Of a stretch of 64,000 bases of DNA, positions 17,371-25,347 are shown piece after piece. The stretch is from Dethiobacter sp. GTDB lineage: Bacteria; Bacillota; Dethiobacteria; Dethiobacterales; Dethiobacteraceae. The translations under genes and the position numbers were made by a program. How positions within the stretch are numbered: position 1 is the stretch's first letter; every line of letters starts with the position of its first letter. The notes beneath the pieces are model-generated. The model was not told where the DNA came from and searched no databases. It worked only from the letters and a program-made list of their open reading frames with translations. The stretch is taken from the NCBI GenBank assembly GCA_020725465.1, contig DYEY01000074.1, forward strand, positions 58,842-122,841, in the 5' to 3' direction.

Positions 17371-17463
17371 ATGGAGAAACTACCCGTGTTGCCCGCACCT
17401 GGAAGAAATAAAAAAACGATTGAGAAAAACGGCGTGAGGATAATTGAAGGCACTCACCACTAA
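17371..17463 (+). CDS. Possible 30-residue peptide
   Basis: ATG 17371 is 7 nt after GGAGGG and opens a short frame (MEKLPVLPAPGRNKKTIEKN, then a tail ending THH). The peptide is basic, with no TM or Cys. The ribosome site sits in the arm of a stable hairpin, which could mean regulated translation or simply that the ORF is fortuitous. No family is recognised. Confidence 0.25.
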   Translation: MEKLPVLPAPGRNKKTIEKNGVRIIEGTHH

Positions 17464-17467
17464 AGAA

Positions 17468-17496
17468 GGTGACAAAAGAACCGTCCCCGTGTCACC
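17468..17496. repeat. Short palindromic dispersed repeat, copy 1
   Basis: A 29-nt element with core ACAAAAGAACCGTCCCCGTG and complementary ends GGTGAC/GTCACC. Near-identical copies lie at 31970-31998 and, inverted and degenerate, at 63641-63666. Confidence 0.6.
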
Positions 17497-17513
17497 CTTG
17501 TCACCGAGATGAG

Positions 17514-17547
17514 AAAAAGTCAGGGTGTTAACCCTGACTTTTTTCTT
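17514..17547. terminator. Bidirectional terminator
   Basis: The stem AAGTCAGGGT/ACCCTGACTT is flanked by A- and T-runs. It ends the small minus-strand gene, whose stop codon lies in the hairpin. Confidence 0.7.
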
Positions 17548-17686
17548 TTTTGTAGGCGAGGAGGATTATTTCCTCTTCCCGGCCGGCGTGGTCGGGCTGG
17601 GAGTTGATAAACTTCTCCGCTTCTACCAGCTTGTCCAGTTCCCTGTCGGTCAGGTCGGCGAACTTTAAGTTCTTGTTGTGATGCAA
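17528..17686 (-). CDS. Small conserved-type hypothetical protein
   Basis: A 52-residue cytoplasmic protein beginning at TTG 17686 with GGGAGGTG 6-7 nt upstream (MHHNKNLKFADLTDRELDKL) and ending EEIILLAYKKEKSQG. It is helical and acidic, and resembles small Clostridia proteins with the pattern F..LTDRELxKL...EE(I/V)ILLAY. Function unknown. The frame stays open further upstream to 17866 but that part has no ribosome site and overlaps asnB. Confidence 0.6.
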   Translation of the reverse strand: MHHNKNLKFADLTDRELDKLVEAEKFINSQPDHAGREEEIILLAYKKEKSQG

Positions 17687-17798
17687 ACCGTCACCTCCCG
17701 TGAAGCATAGTGCTGTTCTTTTATATTTTTGCCGCATTGACCAGGTATCATGCGGGGCACAAGAAGCATAGGATAAACAGGCGAGAGGAGGAATTTTT

Positions 17799-19622
17799 TT
17801 GTGCGGTTTTTTTGCTGTCTGGCGGAAAGCTTCCCGTTTCGGGCAGACCAATATGAGGGAAGGCACTGCGAGAATCGCCCACCGCGGCCCGGATGAGGAG
17901 GCTTACGCGGAGGTTGGGCCGGTTTCTTTCGGCTTTAGACGGCTACGCGTTATTGATCTGGCCCGGGGAGGCCAGCCAATTTATAACGAGGACGGGACGC
18001 TTTGCCTGGTTTTTAACGGGGAGATCTACAACTACCGGTGGCTGCGGGAAGAACTGGTACAAAAAGGGCATATTTTCAAAAGCGACAGCGACAGCGAGGT
18101 TGTTATTCACCTTTATGAAGAAGAGGGTGAGGAATGCCCGCAGCGGCTGCGGGGTATGTTTGCTTTCTGTATTTACGATACGGTCCGCGGCCTGCTCTTT
18201 GGCGCCCGGGACCGTTTCGGCATCAAGCCTTTTTATTACACCGAAACGCCTGACGCCTTTGCGGTGGCGTCGGAGGCCAAAGCGCTGCTTGGTGTCCCCG
18301 GTTACCGGGGCGGCGTGAACCGGGCGGTGCTGCCTCATTACCTTACTTTCCAGTATGTGCCGGAGCCGGAGACCATGTTTAACGATATATTCAGACTGCC
18401 GCCGGCGCACAGCCTTACCTGCCGGGACGGCGCCATGCTGATAAAACGATACTGGGATATAAAATTTAACCCCACTGACCGGCCGCTCCCGGAATTCCTG
18501 GAGGAAACCCGCGAAGTGCTGCGGGAAGCCGTAAAGCTGCATACCCAGTCCGATGTGCCGTGGGGGGCCTTCCTCTCTGGAGGGATTGATTCCACGGTAA
18601 TAGTGGCGCTGCTGCGGGAGCTGGGCCCGGTTTCCACCTTCAGCGTTGGCTACGGGGACACTGCTTACAGCGAATTGCCGGAAGCGAAAGAGACAGCGCG
18701 CTACCTGGAGACGGACCACGAGGAATACCTGATCAGGCCGGACGAGTTCTGGCATCACCTGCCGGAACTGGTCTGGCACCTTGATGACCCGGTGGCCGAC
18801 CCGGCGGCTGTTTCGCTCTATTTCGTGGCCCGGCTGGCACGGCGCAAAATTACCGTGGCACTGTCAGGGGAGGGCGCCGACGAGGTGTTCGGGGGGTACG
18901 CCATTTATCGCCAGCCTTATTCGCTGAGGTACCTTTCCTGGCTGCCGCGGCCGCTGCTGCGGGGCGCCGCCGGGCTGGTGCCGGGCTTTGCGCCGGGCAG
19001 GAATTACCTGCGCCGGGCGGCCACCCCGCTGGAGGAACGGTACTTCGGCAACGCTTTTGTCTTCGGGGAAGATGAGAAAAAGCTATTATTGAAGCAAAAA
19101 AACTTCCCGCCCGCCACCGCGGTCACCGCGCCGCTTTACGCCCAAACCCGGGGGCTTGACGATGTGGCCAGGATGCAGTATATAGACTTAAAGACCTGGA
19201 TGGTGGGAGACATCCTGGTTAAAGCTGACAAAATGACCATGGCCAATTCACTGGAGCTGAGGGTACCGTACCTGGACCATCACGTTTTTGAATTTGCTGC
19301 CACCATTCCGGCCCGCTACAAAGTCCACGGCGCCCTGACCAAGTATGTGCTCAGGCAGGCCTTTTGCGATATCGTCCCGCCGGAGGCGGTCAACCGGCCA
19401 AAGCGCGGCTTCCCGGTGCCCACCAGGGTCTGGCTGCGCGGTCCCCTGCAAAAAAAAGCCGCCTCCCTGATTCTGGATAAAGCAATGGAAACCTATTTTC
19501 ACCGCTCCCGGATCAAAAAGCTGCTGGACGACCATGTGGCCGGCCGGGCCGACAACAGCCGACGCATCTGGACCTTGGTCATCTTCGCCCTCTGGCTTGA
19601 ACAGTTTGGCGGTAATCATTAA
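17799..19622 (+). CDS. asnB: Asparagine synthetase (glutamine-hydrolysing)
   Basis: A 607-residue AsnB. The TTG start is set by Cys2, the glutaminase nucleophile (MCGFFAVWRK), with GAGGAGG upstream. The N-terminal Ntn amidotransferase domain has AHRGPDEEAY and VFNGEIYNYRWLREELVQKG. The C-terminal synthetase domain has the PP-loop FLSGGIDSTVIVALL and SGEGADEVFGGYAIY. It makes Asn from Asp, Gln and ATP, although close relatives act in cell-wall or antibiotic amidation. Monocistronic. Confidence 0.93.
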   Translation: MCGFFAVWRKASRFGQTNMREGTARIAHRGPDEEAYAEVGPVSFGFRRLRVIDLARGGQPIYNEDGTLCLVFNGEIYNYRWLREELVQKGHIFKSDSDSEVVIHLYEEEGEECPQRLRGMFAFCIYDTVRGLLFGARDRFGIKPFYYTETPDAFAVASEAKALLGVPGYRGGVNRAVLPHYLTFQYVPEPETMFNDIFRLPPAHSLTCRDGAMLIKRYWDIKFNPTDRPLPEFLEETREVLREAVKLHTQSDVPWGAFLSGGIDSTVIVALLRELGPVSTFSVGYGDTAYSELPEAKETARYLETDHEEYLIRPDEFWHHLPELVWHLDDPVADPAAVSLYFVARLARRKITVALSGEGADEVFGGYAIYRQPYSLRYLSWLPRPLLRGAAGLVPGFAPGRNYLRRAATPLEERYFGNAFVFGEDEKKLLLKQKNFPPATAVTAPLYAQTRGLDDVARMQYIDLKTWMVGDILVKADKMTMANSLELRVPYLDHHVFEFAATIPARYKVHGALTKYVLRQAFCDIVPPEAVNRPKRGFPVPTRVWLRGPLQKKAASLILDKAMETYFHRSRIKKLLDDHVAGRADNSRRIWTLVIFALWLEQFGGNH

Positions 19623-19623
19623 A

Positions 19624-19649
19624 AAAGCGTTGCGGCGCTTTCTTTTTTT
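19624..19649 (+). terminator. Terminator of asnB
   Basis: A short stem (19624-19629 with 19636-19641) followed by CTTTTTTTG. Confidence 0.6.
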
Positions 19650-19730
19650 GCGCCCACAGCGGTACCCTGAAACAGTTGAAAAAATTTCAACCTTTGGTCA
19701 CAGAACGTTCACTTTTCCTGTCAGGGACGG

Positions 19731-19739
19731 TGGTATAAT
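19731..19739 (+). promoter_or_regulatory. Extended -10 promoter of the ccm-heme operon
   Basis: TGGTATAAT (TG-N-TATAAT) 42 nt before the ccmA ATG. No good -35 box is seen, as is common with extended -10 promoters. A 15-kb run of plus-strand genes with gaps under 100 nt follows. Confidence 0.5.
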
Positions 19740-19780
19740 TCAGTTGAAGTAAATTTGTGCCATTTGTCACGAGGTGCGGC

Positions 19781-20404
19781 ATGGGCTCCGGAAACAGCGT
19801 TAATATCAAAAATTTATGCAAGTCTTACGGTTACCGGAAGCTATTTGCCGGCCTTAACATCACCGTGCCGGACAAGTCGGTGCTGGTGGTGCTCGGTCAT
19901 AACGGCGCCGGCAAGTCCACACTGCTGCGAATAATCTCCGGGCTGGTGCCTGCCACCTCGGGACGGGTGGAGGTGGTGCTGGGCGGCAGGGTACTTTCGG
20001 CGTCGGAGCGCAGGATGAGGATGGGTTTGGTTTCACCGGACCTGGAGCTTTACGCCGAGCTGACCGCCCTGGAGAACCTGGAGTTTTTCGCCGGTGTGCG
20101 AGGCATTCCTTTCAGCCGGGAGGCGGCGGGGGAGCTCCTTGAGTCTGTGGGACTTAAGGGCAGGGGCCGGGACTATGTGGGCACCTACTCCTCCGGCATG
20201 AAGCAGCGTCTTAAATTTGCCTACGCTTTGCTCCACGACCCTTATTTCCTGGTGCTGGACGAACCCACCAGCAACCTGGATGAGCAGGGTATCGCCATGG
20301 TGGACGGGGTGATCCGGCGGCAGCGGGAAAAAGGCATTGTTATCCTGGCTACCAACGAGCCGAGGGAGGTGTCCTATGCCGACCAGACTGTCAGCCTGGC
20401 TTAA
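19781..20404 (+). CDS. ccmA: Heme exporter ABC ATPase CcmA
   Basis: A 207-residue ABC ATPase: Walker A LGHNGAGKSTLLR, signature YSSGMKQRLKFAYAL, Walker B YFLVLDEPTSNLD. ATG 19781 has GAGGTG 4 nt upstream. Short, single-domain and directly upstream of a CcmB-type permease, it fits CcmA of the CcmABC(D) complex, which releases heme-loaded CcmE. The last codons overlap ccmB by 29 nt. Confidence 0.88.
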   Translation: MGSGNSVNIKNLCKSYGYRKLFAGLNITVPDKSVLVVLGHNGAGKSTLLRIISGLVPATSGRVEVVLGGRVLSASERRMRMGLVSPDLELYAELTALENLEFFAGVRGIPFSREAAGELLESVGLKGRGRDYVGTYSSGMKQRLKFAYALLHDPYFLVLDEPTSNLDEQGIAMVDGVIRRQREKGIVILATNEPREVSYADQTVSLA

Positions 20405-21059
20405 GGCGGGCATTCCGGTGCTGCAAAAAGACCTGCGCGTGGAGTTCCGGACCCGTTACGCCTACAGCGCACTGGTCATGTTTGCCGTTACCACCCTGGT
20501 CACGGTTAGTTTCTCCATCGGCGGAGCCACCCTGGAGGTCGATATCGCCGCTTCACTCCTTTGGATAATCCTTTTTTTCTCCGCCATGGCCGGGCTTTCC
20601 CGCAGCTTCGTCCAGGAAGAGGAGGCGGGCACGGTGGTGGCCCTGAAGCTGGCTGCCGACCCGGAGCCGGTTTACTTTGGCAAGCTGTTTTTCAACGTGG
20701 TGCTGCTGTTCAGCCTGGCGGCCCTGGTGGTGCCGCTTTTTCTGGTCTTGCTGAACCTGACCGTGGCCATGCCCCTTTACTTCCTGCTGGTGGTGGCAAT
20801 GGGTTGCCTGGGACTGGCTGGCGTGACCACTATTCTGGCCGCTATTGTTTCCAAGGCCGGCGCCAAGGGTTCGCTGCTTACGGTACTGGCCTTCCCGGTG
20901 CTCCTGCCACTTTTAATCGGAGCTATTAACGCCACCCGCTCGGCCCTGGCCGGCGTGCCGGCTGCTTATCTGCGACCGGACCTGAACTTATTGTTTTTTT
21001 ATAACGGTATTGCTGTCATCGCTTCCCTGCTCCTTTTTGAGTATGTCTGGAATGAATAA
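20376..21059 (+). CDS. ccmB: Heme exporter permease CcmB
   Basis: A 227-residue protein with six TM segments; ATG 20376 follows GGGAGGTG. CcmB hallmarks are visible: a basic N-terminus LQKDLRVEFRTR, then SLLWIILFFSAMAGLSRSF and EEEAGTVVALKLA. It works with CcmA, CcmC and CcmE in heme handling for cytochrome c maturation. The overlap with ccmA suggests translational coupling. Confidence 0.88.
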   Translation: MPTRLSAWLKAGIPVLQKDLRVEFRTRYAYSALVMFAVTTLVTVSFSIGGATLEVDIAASLLWIILFFSAMAGLSRSFVQEEEAGTVVALKLAADPEPVYFGKLFFNVVLLFSLAALVVPLFLVLLNLTVAMPLYFLLVVAMGCLGLAGVTTILAAIVSKAGAKGSLLTVLAFPVLLPLLIGAINATRSALAGVPAAYLRPDLNLLFFYNGIAVIASLLLFEYVWNE

Positions 21060-21089
21060 TTTTATATAACTATAACAGGGGTGAAACCA

Positions 21090-21740
21090 ATGATTTGGCA
21101 GGTTGTGCTTGGCCTTTGGATGGCGGCGGTGGTAATCGCTTCCTTCCTTTATGTGCCCCCCGCCGTGGGACTGGGGGAGCTGGGCCGCATTATCATCTAC
21201 CACGTTCCCGCCGCCTGGATCGCTGTGCTGGCTTACCTGATGGCGATGGTGAATTCCATTACTTACCTGCGCAACGGTGATGTCCGCCTGGACAGGCAGG
21301 CTAAAATCAACAACGAGCTGGGCACAGTTTTCTGTATCCTGGCCACCATTACCGGTGCTATCTGGTCTAAAGCTTCCTGGGGAATGTACTGGAACTGGGA
21401 CCCGCGCCAGACTTCCATCGCGGTGCTTCTTTTAATCTATGCCGCTTACTTTGTGCTGCGCGGCGCGATTTCCGATACCGACCGCCGGGCCAGGCTGGCA
21501 GCGGTATACTCCGTTCTGGCGTTCATCACCGTACCCTTCCTGGTATTTATTGTGCCGCGGGTATATGCCTCGCTTCATCCCGATTATATCGGACGGGGCA
21601 AAATGCAGATCGATGGCCGTATGCTCCGGGTCTTCCTGGCGTCCCTGGCCGGTTTCACCGGTCTCTATGCCTGGCTGTACCGCATCCAGGCCCGCCTGGA
21701 AACCCTGCTTTACAGAATGCAAATAAAAAGGGAGGCTTAA
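21090..21740 (+). CDS. ccmC: Heme handling protein CcmC
   Basis: A 216-residue, six-TM protein of the heme handling family. The Trp-rich (WWD-type) motif reads SKASWGMYWNWDPRQTSIAV and the two expected His residues are present (IIYHVPAAW and YASLHPDY). CcmC loads heme on CcmE. ATG 21090 with AGGGGTG 6 nt upstream is preferred over the GTG at 21081. Ends 3 nt before a ccmD-sized ORF. Confidence 0.9.
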   Translation: MIWQVVLGLWMAAVVIASFLYVPPAVGLGELGRIIIYHVPAAWIAVLAYLMAMVNSITYLRNGDVRLDRQAKINNELGTVFCILATITGAIWSKASWGMYWNWDPRQTSIAVLLLIYAAYFVLRGAISDTDRRARLAAVYSVLAFITVPFLVFIVPRVYASLHPDYIGRGKMQIDGRMLRVFLASLAGFTGLYAWLYRIQARLETLLYRMQIKREA

Positions 21741-21743
21741 AAT

Positions 21744-21857
21744 ATGGAACTCAAGGTTGTCATGGCTGTAACGTTGATTACCTGGGCCGGGCTGTTTGCC
21801 TACATTTTCAGGCTTGACCGGAAGGTAAAGGAGGCCGAACGCCGTGAAGAGATATGA
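21744..21857 (+). CDS. ccmD: CcmD-like small membrane protein
   Basis: A 37-residue protein with ATG 21744 after AGGGAGG. It has one TM helix (VVMAVTLITWAGLFAYIF) followed by the basic and acidic tail RLDRKVKEAERREEI. Size, single helix, R-L-D-R tail and position between ccmC and ccmE are those of CcmD, which ties CcmE to CcmABC. It overlaps ccmE by 14 nt. It is short enough to be missed by automatic annotation. Confidence 0.78.
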   Translation: MELKVVMAVTLITWAGLFAYIFRLDRKVKEAERREEI

Positions 21858-22212
21858 TAAGATAATCCTGCTTCTGCTCCTGGTGGTGTTTGGTGTCGGC
21901 GCCTTTCGCACCATCTCCGGCGCCCTTACTCCCTATGTTTCTTTTGCCTACGCCGAGAATGCCGGCCGTTCCGTCCAGGTAAAGGGAAACGCCGTTGAAG
22001 GCACGGTGGTGATTCATGACGGAGACAGCTTTTCTTTCCTTATGACTGACCTGGAAGGCGGCAGCGCCCGGGTTTTTCATAAAGGTGTACTCCCGCAGAA
22101 CCTGATTGATGCGGAAAGCGTGGTGGTGGTGGGCCGCTTTTCGGACGGCAGTTTTGTGGCCCAGAAAATTCTGGTCAAATGCCCTTCCAAATACCAGGCT
22201 AAGCAGGATTAA
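21844..22212 (+). CDS. ccmE: Heme chaperone CcmE, CxxxY type
   Basis: A 122-residue protein with an N-terminal signal anchor (about 7-25) and an OB-fold domain (VQVKGNAVEGTVVIHDGDSF ... VVVVGRFSDGSFVAQKILVK). Classical CcmE binds heme through a His in an HxxxY motif; here the site reads CPSKY, so Cys replaces His, as in the variant CcmE of some sulfate reducers and archaea. GTG start, with AAAGGAGG upstream inside ccmD. Confidence 0.88.
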   Translation: MKRYDKIILLLLLVVFGVGAFRTISGALTPYVSFAYAENAGRSVQVKGNAVEGTVVIHDGDSFSFLMTDLEGGSARVFHKGVLPQNLIDAESVVVVGRFSDGSFVAQKILVKCPSKYQAKQD

Positions 22213-22248
22213 TTCTGCGGCCTTAACAACAGTCTGGGGGGATCAAAG

Positions 22249-23574
22249 TTGGTTAGAGAAAACACGGGCCTACCCGGGCAGCCTGATGCTCCGGAAAGCC
22301 CGCTGCGCCAGATTTTAAAATTTCTCAGTTCCATGCAGCTTGGCATCATCCTGCTGTTGCTCCTGGCTGCCATTTCAGTCTATGCCACCACTAAAGAGAT
22401 GAATGTGGCCATCGGCAGCATCTACACTTCGTGGTGGTTCGTCGGTATAATGGCTTTTACCGCCCTTAACCTTTTCCTGTGCACGGTGGAACGTGCCGGT
22501 CCCATCTGGCGCCAGGTGTTTAAGCCCAGCCGGGCTGTTACGGTGGAGGCCATAAAGAGGATGCCTTCACACCGGGCTATAAAGGTTAGCCGGGTTGGCA
22601 GCGATCCTTTGGAGGCGGCGGCCGGCGCCCTGGCGGTGGGCGGGCTGCGCGTAAGTACCCAGGAGGGACCGGACGGTACGGTGGTATTTGGTGAAGCGGG
22701 CCGGTTCGGGCATTTTGGTTCTCTTATCACCCATATCAGCATACTGCTGATCCTGCTTGGCGCCATGTACGGTGCTTTGACCGGCTTTGAAACGCGCGGC
22801 GGCGGTTATGCCGGGGAGTCATTCAACGTGCCCGAGGGCCGTTTCCAGGCCGCCATCAGCAAGGTCACCATGGAGTATATGCCCGAGGGTCCACAGGTGC
22901 GTCCCCGTGTTATCAGCGAAGTCACTGTCACCAGGGACGGCCGGGTAATAAAGCAGGGCAAAATCGCCATCAACGAACCGCTGCGCTTTGAAGGCATCTC
23001 CATTTACCATTCCACTTTCCTTTGGGTGCCGCACCTCACCATCACCAACCCTGATACCGGCCGGACCGAAGGCCCGGTTAAGCTCTATGACCACGACCGC
23101 TATTTTTACCGCGACCGCGAGCTGTATATCCATACCCTGGCCTTCTTCCCCGATTTCACCATGAACCACCAGGGTATGCCCACCTCGCGCAGTTACGCCA
23201 CCAACCGGCCGGTCCTGGCCTACCAGGTGGTCTACCCCGGCGGCACCAAGGAGCCCTGGGGTCTGCTGGAGCTGAACAAGCCCCTGACGGTAGAGACCAA
23301 AAACGGCCCGCTGGAACTGACCATGGTCGGTTTTGAAAACGCCGCTGTTTATTCCATCTCCAGGAACCTGGGCCGCCCCTGGTTATTTACCGGCTCGGTG
23401 CTGCTTATACTGGGTCTTTATATGAGCTTCTTCCTCTTCCCCCGCCAGGTATACGCGGCCTTTGACGCCAAAAGCACCTCTTACCTGGTGGGCGGTCGCA
23501 GCCGCAACAAGCTGGGCCTGGAACAGCTGATGGACCGTATTGAAGAAGAAATCCGTAAAAGAAAGGGGGAGTAG
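22249..23574 (+). CDS. resB: ResB/Ccs1 cytochrome c biogenesis protein
   Basis: A 441-residue ResB-family protein, one half of the System II heme ligase. Three N-terminal TM segments (SMQLGIILLLLLAAISVYAT; WWFVGIMAFTALNLFLCTVE; about 160-180), a large extracytoplasmic domain (about 185-370) and a last TM (LFTGSVLLILGLYMSFFLFP) match the family. TTG start 22249 after GGGGGG. Ends 3 nt before the first ccsA-like gene. Confidence 0.9.
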   Translation: MVRENTGLPGQPDAPESPLRQILKFLSSMQLGIILLLLLAAISVYATTKEMNVAIGSIYTSWWFVGIMAFTALNLFLCTVERAGPIWRQVFKPSRAVTVEAIKRMPSHRAIKVSRVGSDPLEAAAGALAVGGLRVSTQEGPDGTVVFGEAGRFGHFGSLITHISILLILLGAMYGALTGFETRGGGYAGESFNVPEGRFQAAISKVTMEYMPEGPQVRPRVISEVTVTRDGRVIKQGKIAINEPLRFEGISIYHSTFLWVPHLTITNPDTGRTEGPVKLYDHDRYFYRDRELYIHTLAFFPDFTMNHQGMPTSRSYATNRPVLAYQVVYPGGTKEPWGLLELNKPLTVETKNGPLELTMVGFENAAVYSISRNLGRPWLFTGSVLLILGLYMSFFLFPRQVYAAFDAKSTSYLVGGRSRNKLGLEQLMDRIEEEIRKRKGE

Positions 23575-23577
23575 CCA

Positions 23578-24483
23578 ATGGGGGGTCTGATACAGGTAGA
23601 TCCGACCAACTTAATGATTGAAAAGACCCTGTTCACCCTGTCCTGCCTGATTTATCTGCTGGCGGCGGTGGGCTATACTGTCAATGTTTTCGGCAAAAAA
23701 GAATGGGGCGGTTTTGCCGCCAATACGCTGCGCGTTGCGCTTCTGGTACACACCGGCTTCCTGGTGATGAGGGCTGTCAATGTGTCCAGGGTGCCCTTTG
23801 TGGGACACTACGAGTTTGGCAATCTCTTTATCTGGGCCACGGTGCTGGTCTATGTCTGGACGGAGTGGCGCTTAAAAGACAAATACCACGCGGTGGGTGC
23901 CTTCCTGATGCCGGTGGTGGTGGCTTATATCGCCTACCTCACCGTTATCCCCGCCCTGTTTGCCAGGATTACGGTAAGTTCCGCCCATAACCCGCTGCCG
24001 CCGGTGCTGCAGTCCTTCTGGCTGAAATTCCATGTCAGTTCCTCGGTCATGGGCTATGCCGGCTTCTCGCTGGCTTTCGCCACTGCCCTGATGTGGCTGG
24101 CCAGGACCGGTCTGGAAAGCAGGCCGGACTTGCTTAAAGCATCGCCTTTTATAAATAAGCTGGCGGTCAGTCTGCCCAGGCAGAAAACTCTGGAAGAGTA
24201 TATGTACCGAGCCTCGGTGTTCGGCTTTTTGTTCCAGACGGTGATGATTATTACCGGGGCTATCTGGGCCGACGCCTCCTGGGGCCGCTACTGGGGCTGG
24301 GACCCTAAGGAAATGTGGTCGCTGATAACCTGGTTTGTTTTTGCCGTTTACCTGCATGCCCGTTTTACCCGAGGCTGGCACGGCAAACGGACGGTGATGC
24401 TGGTGATGGTGGGCTGGGTCACCATGATGTTCACTTGGCTGGGTGTAGCCTGGCTGCTCTCAGGCATTCATTCTTTTGGTTAA
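23578..24483 (+). CDS. ccsA: CcsA/ResC-type cytochrome c assembly protein
   Basis: A 301-residue polytopic protein with the WWD heme-binding signature (WGRYWGWDPKEMWSLITW). Conserved flanking His residues are in KFHVSSS and GIHSFG near the C-terminus. With ResB it would form the System II complex that exports heme and attaches it to CXXCH motifs. It is the first of three CcsA-like proteins in this operon. Confidence 0.9.
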   Translation: MGGLIQVDPTNLMIEKTLFTLSCLIYLLAAVGYTVNVFGKKEWGGFAANTLRVALLVHTGFLVMRAVNVSRVPFVGHYEFGNLFIWATVLVYVWTEWRLKDKYHAVGAFLMPVVVAYIAYLTVIPALFARITVSSAHNPLPPVLQSFWLKFHVSSSVMGYAGFSLAFATALMWLARTGLESRPDLLKASPFINKLAVSLPRQKTLEEYMYRASVFGFLFQTVMIITGAIWADASWGRYWGWDPKEMWSLITWFVFAVYLHARFTRGWHGKRTVMLVMVGWVTMMFTWLGVAWLLSGIHSFG

Positions 24484-24509
24484 ACCGGACAAAGGCAGGG
24501 GACAGACAA

Positions 24510-25313
24510 ATGACATTATCAGATTGGGAAACCGCTTTTTTTCTGGCAGTGATCGTTTTTTACTCTCTGGCCGCTGTCCTCTACTGGCTGGCCCCGTCCC
24601 AGAGGGCGGAAAACTGGCGGCGGCTGACCACCGTGGCGGGTCTTACCTGCCACGGCGGCACTCTCCTTTTACGCTTTGTGCGCACCTGGCAGCTGGATAA
24701 GCGACTGCCCCTTTCCAGCCAGTTTGAGCTGGCCAGCGTGGTAGTAGCAGTGTTGGTCCTTTTTTTCCTGGCAGCCGGGAGAGAAGTGGTGCCTGAACAG
24801 CTGGGCGCGTACGTGCTGCCGCTGGCGGCGGCGGCGATGATTTACGCCGCCTACCTGCCGCGGGACATAGCACCGCTTGGCGAGTCCCTGCGGACCTACT
24901 GGCTGAAAATACATGTTTCCTCCGCTGTTATCGCTTACGCCGCCTTTCTTTTCGCCGCCGCCGCTGCCGCCATGTACCTGGTGCGGTCGCTTAGTCAGGG
25001 CGGAGACAGCCCGCAGCTGGCAGCCATTGACAACCTTTCTTACCGCATCGTACTGGTGGGCTTCCCCTTCATGACCCTGCTTTTGCTAAGCGGTGTGCTC
25101 TGGGCCAAGGTGGCCTGGAACCGTTATTTTGGCTGGGATCCCAAGGAGGTCTGGGCCTCCCTGACCTGGCTCGCTTACGCCGTGCTGCTCTACGGCCGCC
25201 GCTGGCGGGACTGGCGGGGCCGACCGGCCGCTCTCATGGTGCTCTTCGGTTTCCTTTCCGTGCTGGTTACCTACGTGGGTGTAAGATATTTAAACAGTAT
25301 CCACAGCTACTGA
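24510..25313 (+). CDS. Second CcsA-like cytochrome c assembly protein
   Basis: A 267-residue protein with about eight TM helices, WWD signature WNRYFGWDPKEVWASLTW and His in KIHVSSAV and NSIHSY. The start is ATG 24510; the frame is open much further upstream but inside the previous gene. Paralogue of the gene directly before it. Either a second ligase subunit or a specialised one for some of the multiheme substrates. Confidence 0.85.
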   Translation: MTLSDWETAFFLAVIVFYSLAAVLYWLAPSQRAENWRRLTTVAGLTCHGGTLLLRFVRTWQLDKRLPLSSQFELASVVVAVLVLFFLAAGREVVPEQLGAYVLPLAAAAMIYAAYLPRDIAPLGESLRTYWLKIHVSSAVIAYAAFLFAAAAAAMYLVRSLSQGGDSPQLAAIDNLSYRIVLVGFPFMTLLLLSGVLWAKVAWNRYFGWDPKEVWASLTWLAYAVLLYGRRWRDWRGRPAALMVLFGFLSVLVTYVGVRYLNSIHSY

Positions 25314-25347
25314 AGAAAAACGCCTGGCTGCGGCAAGGATACGGAGT

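Noticed and set aside
17327..17500. selC (tRNA-Sec) or another tRNA gene
   Set aside because: Hairpins are present, but there is no acceptor stem with CCA end, no TTC-loop and no cloverleaf; no tRNA could be supported anywhere in the window.
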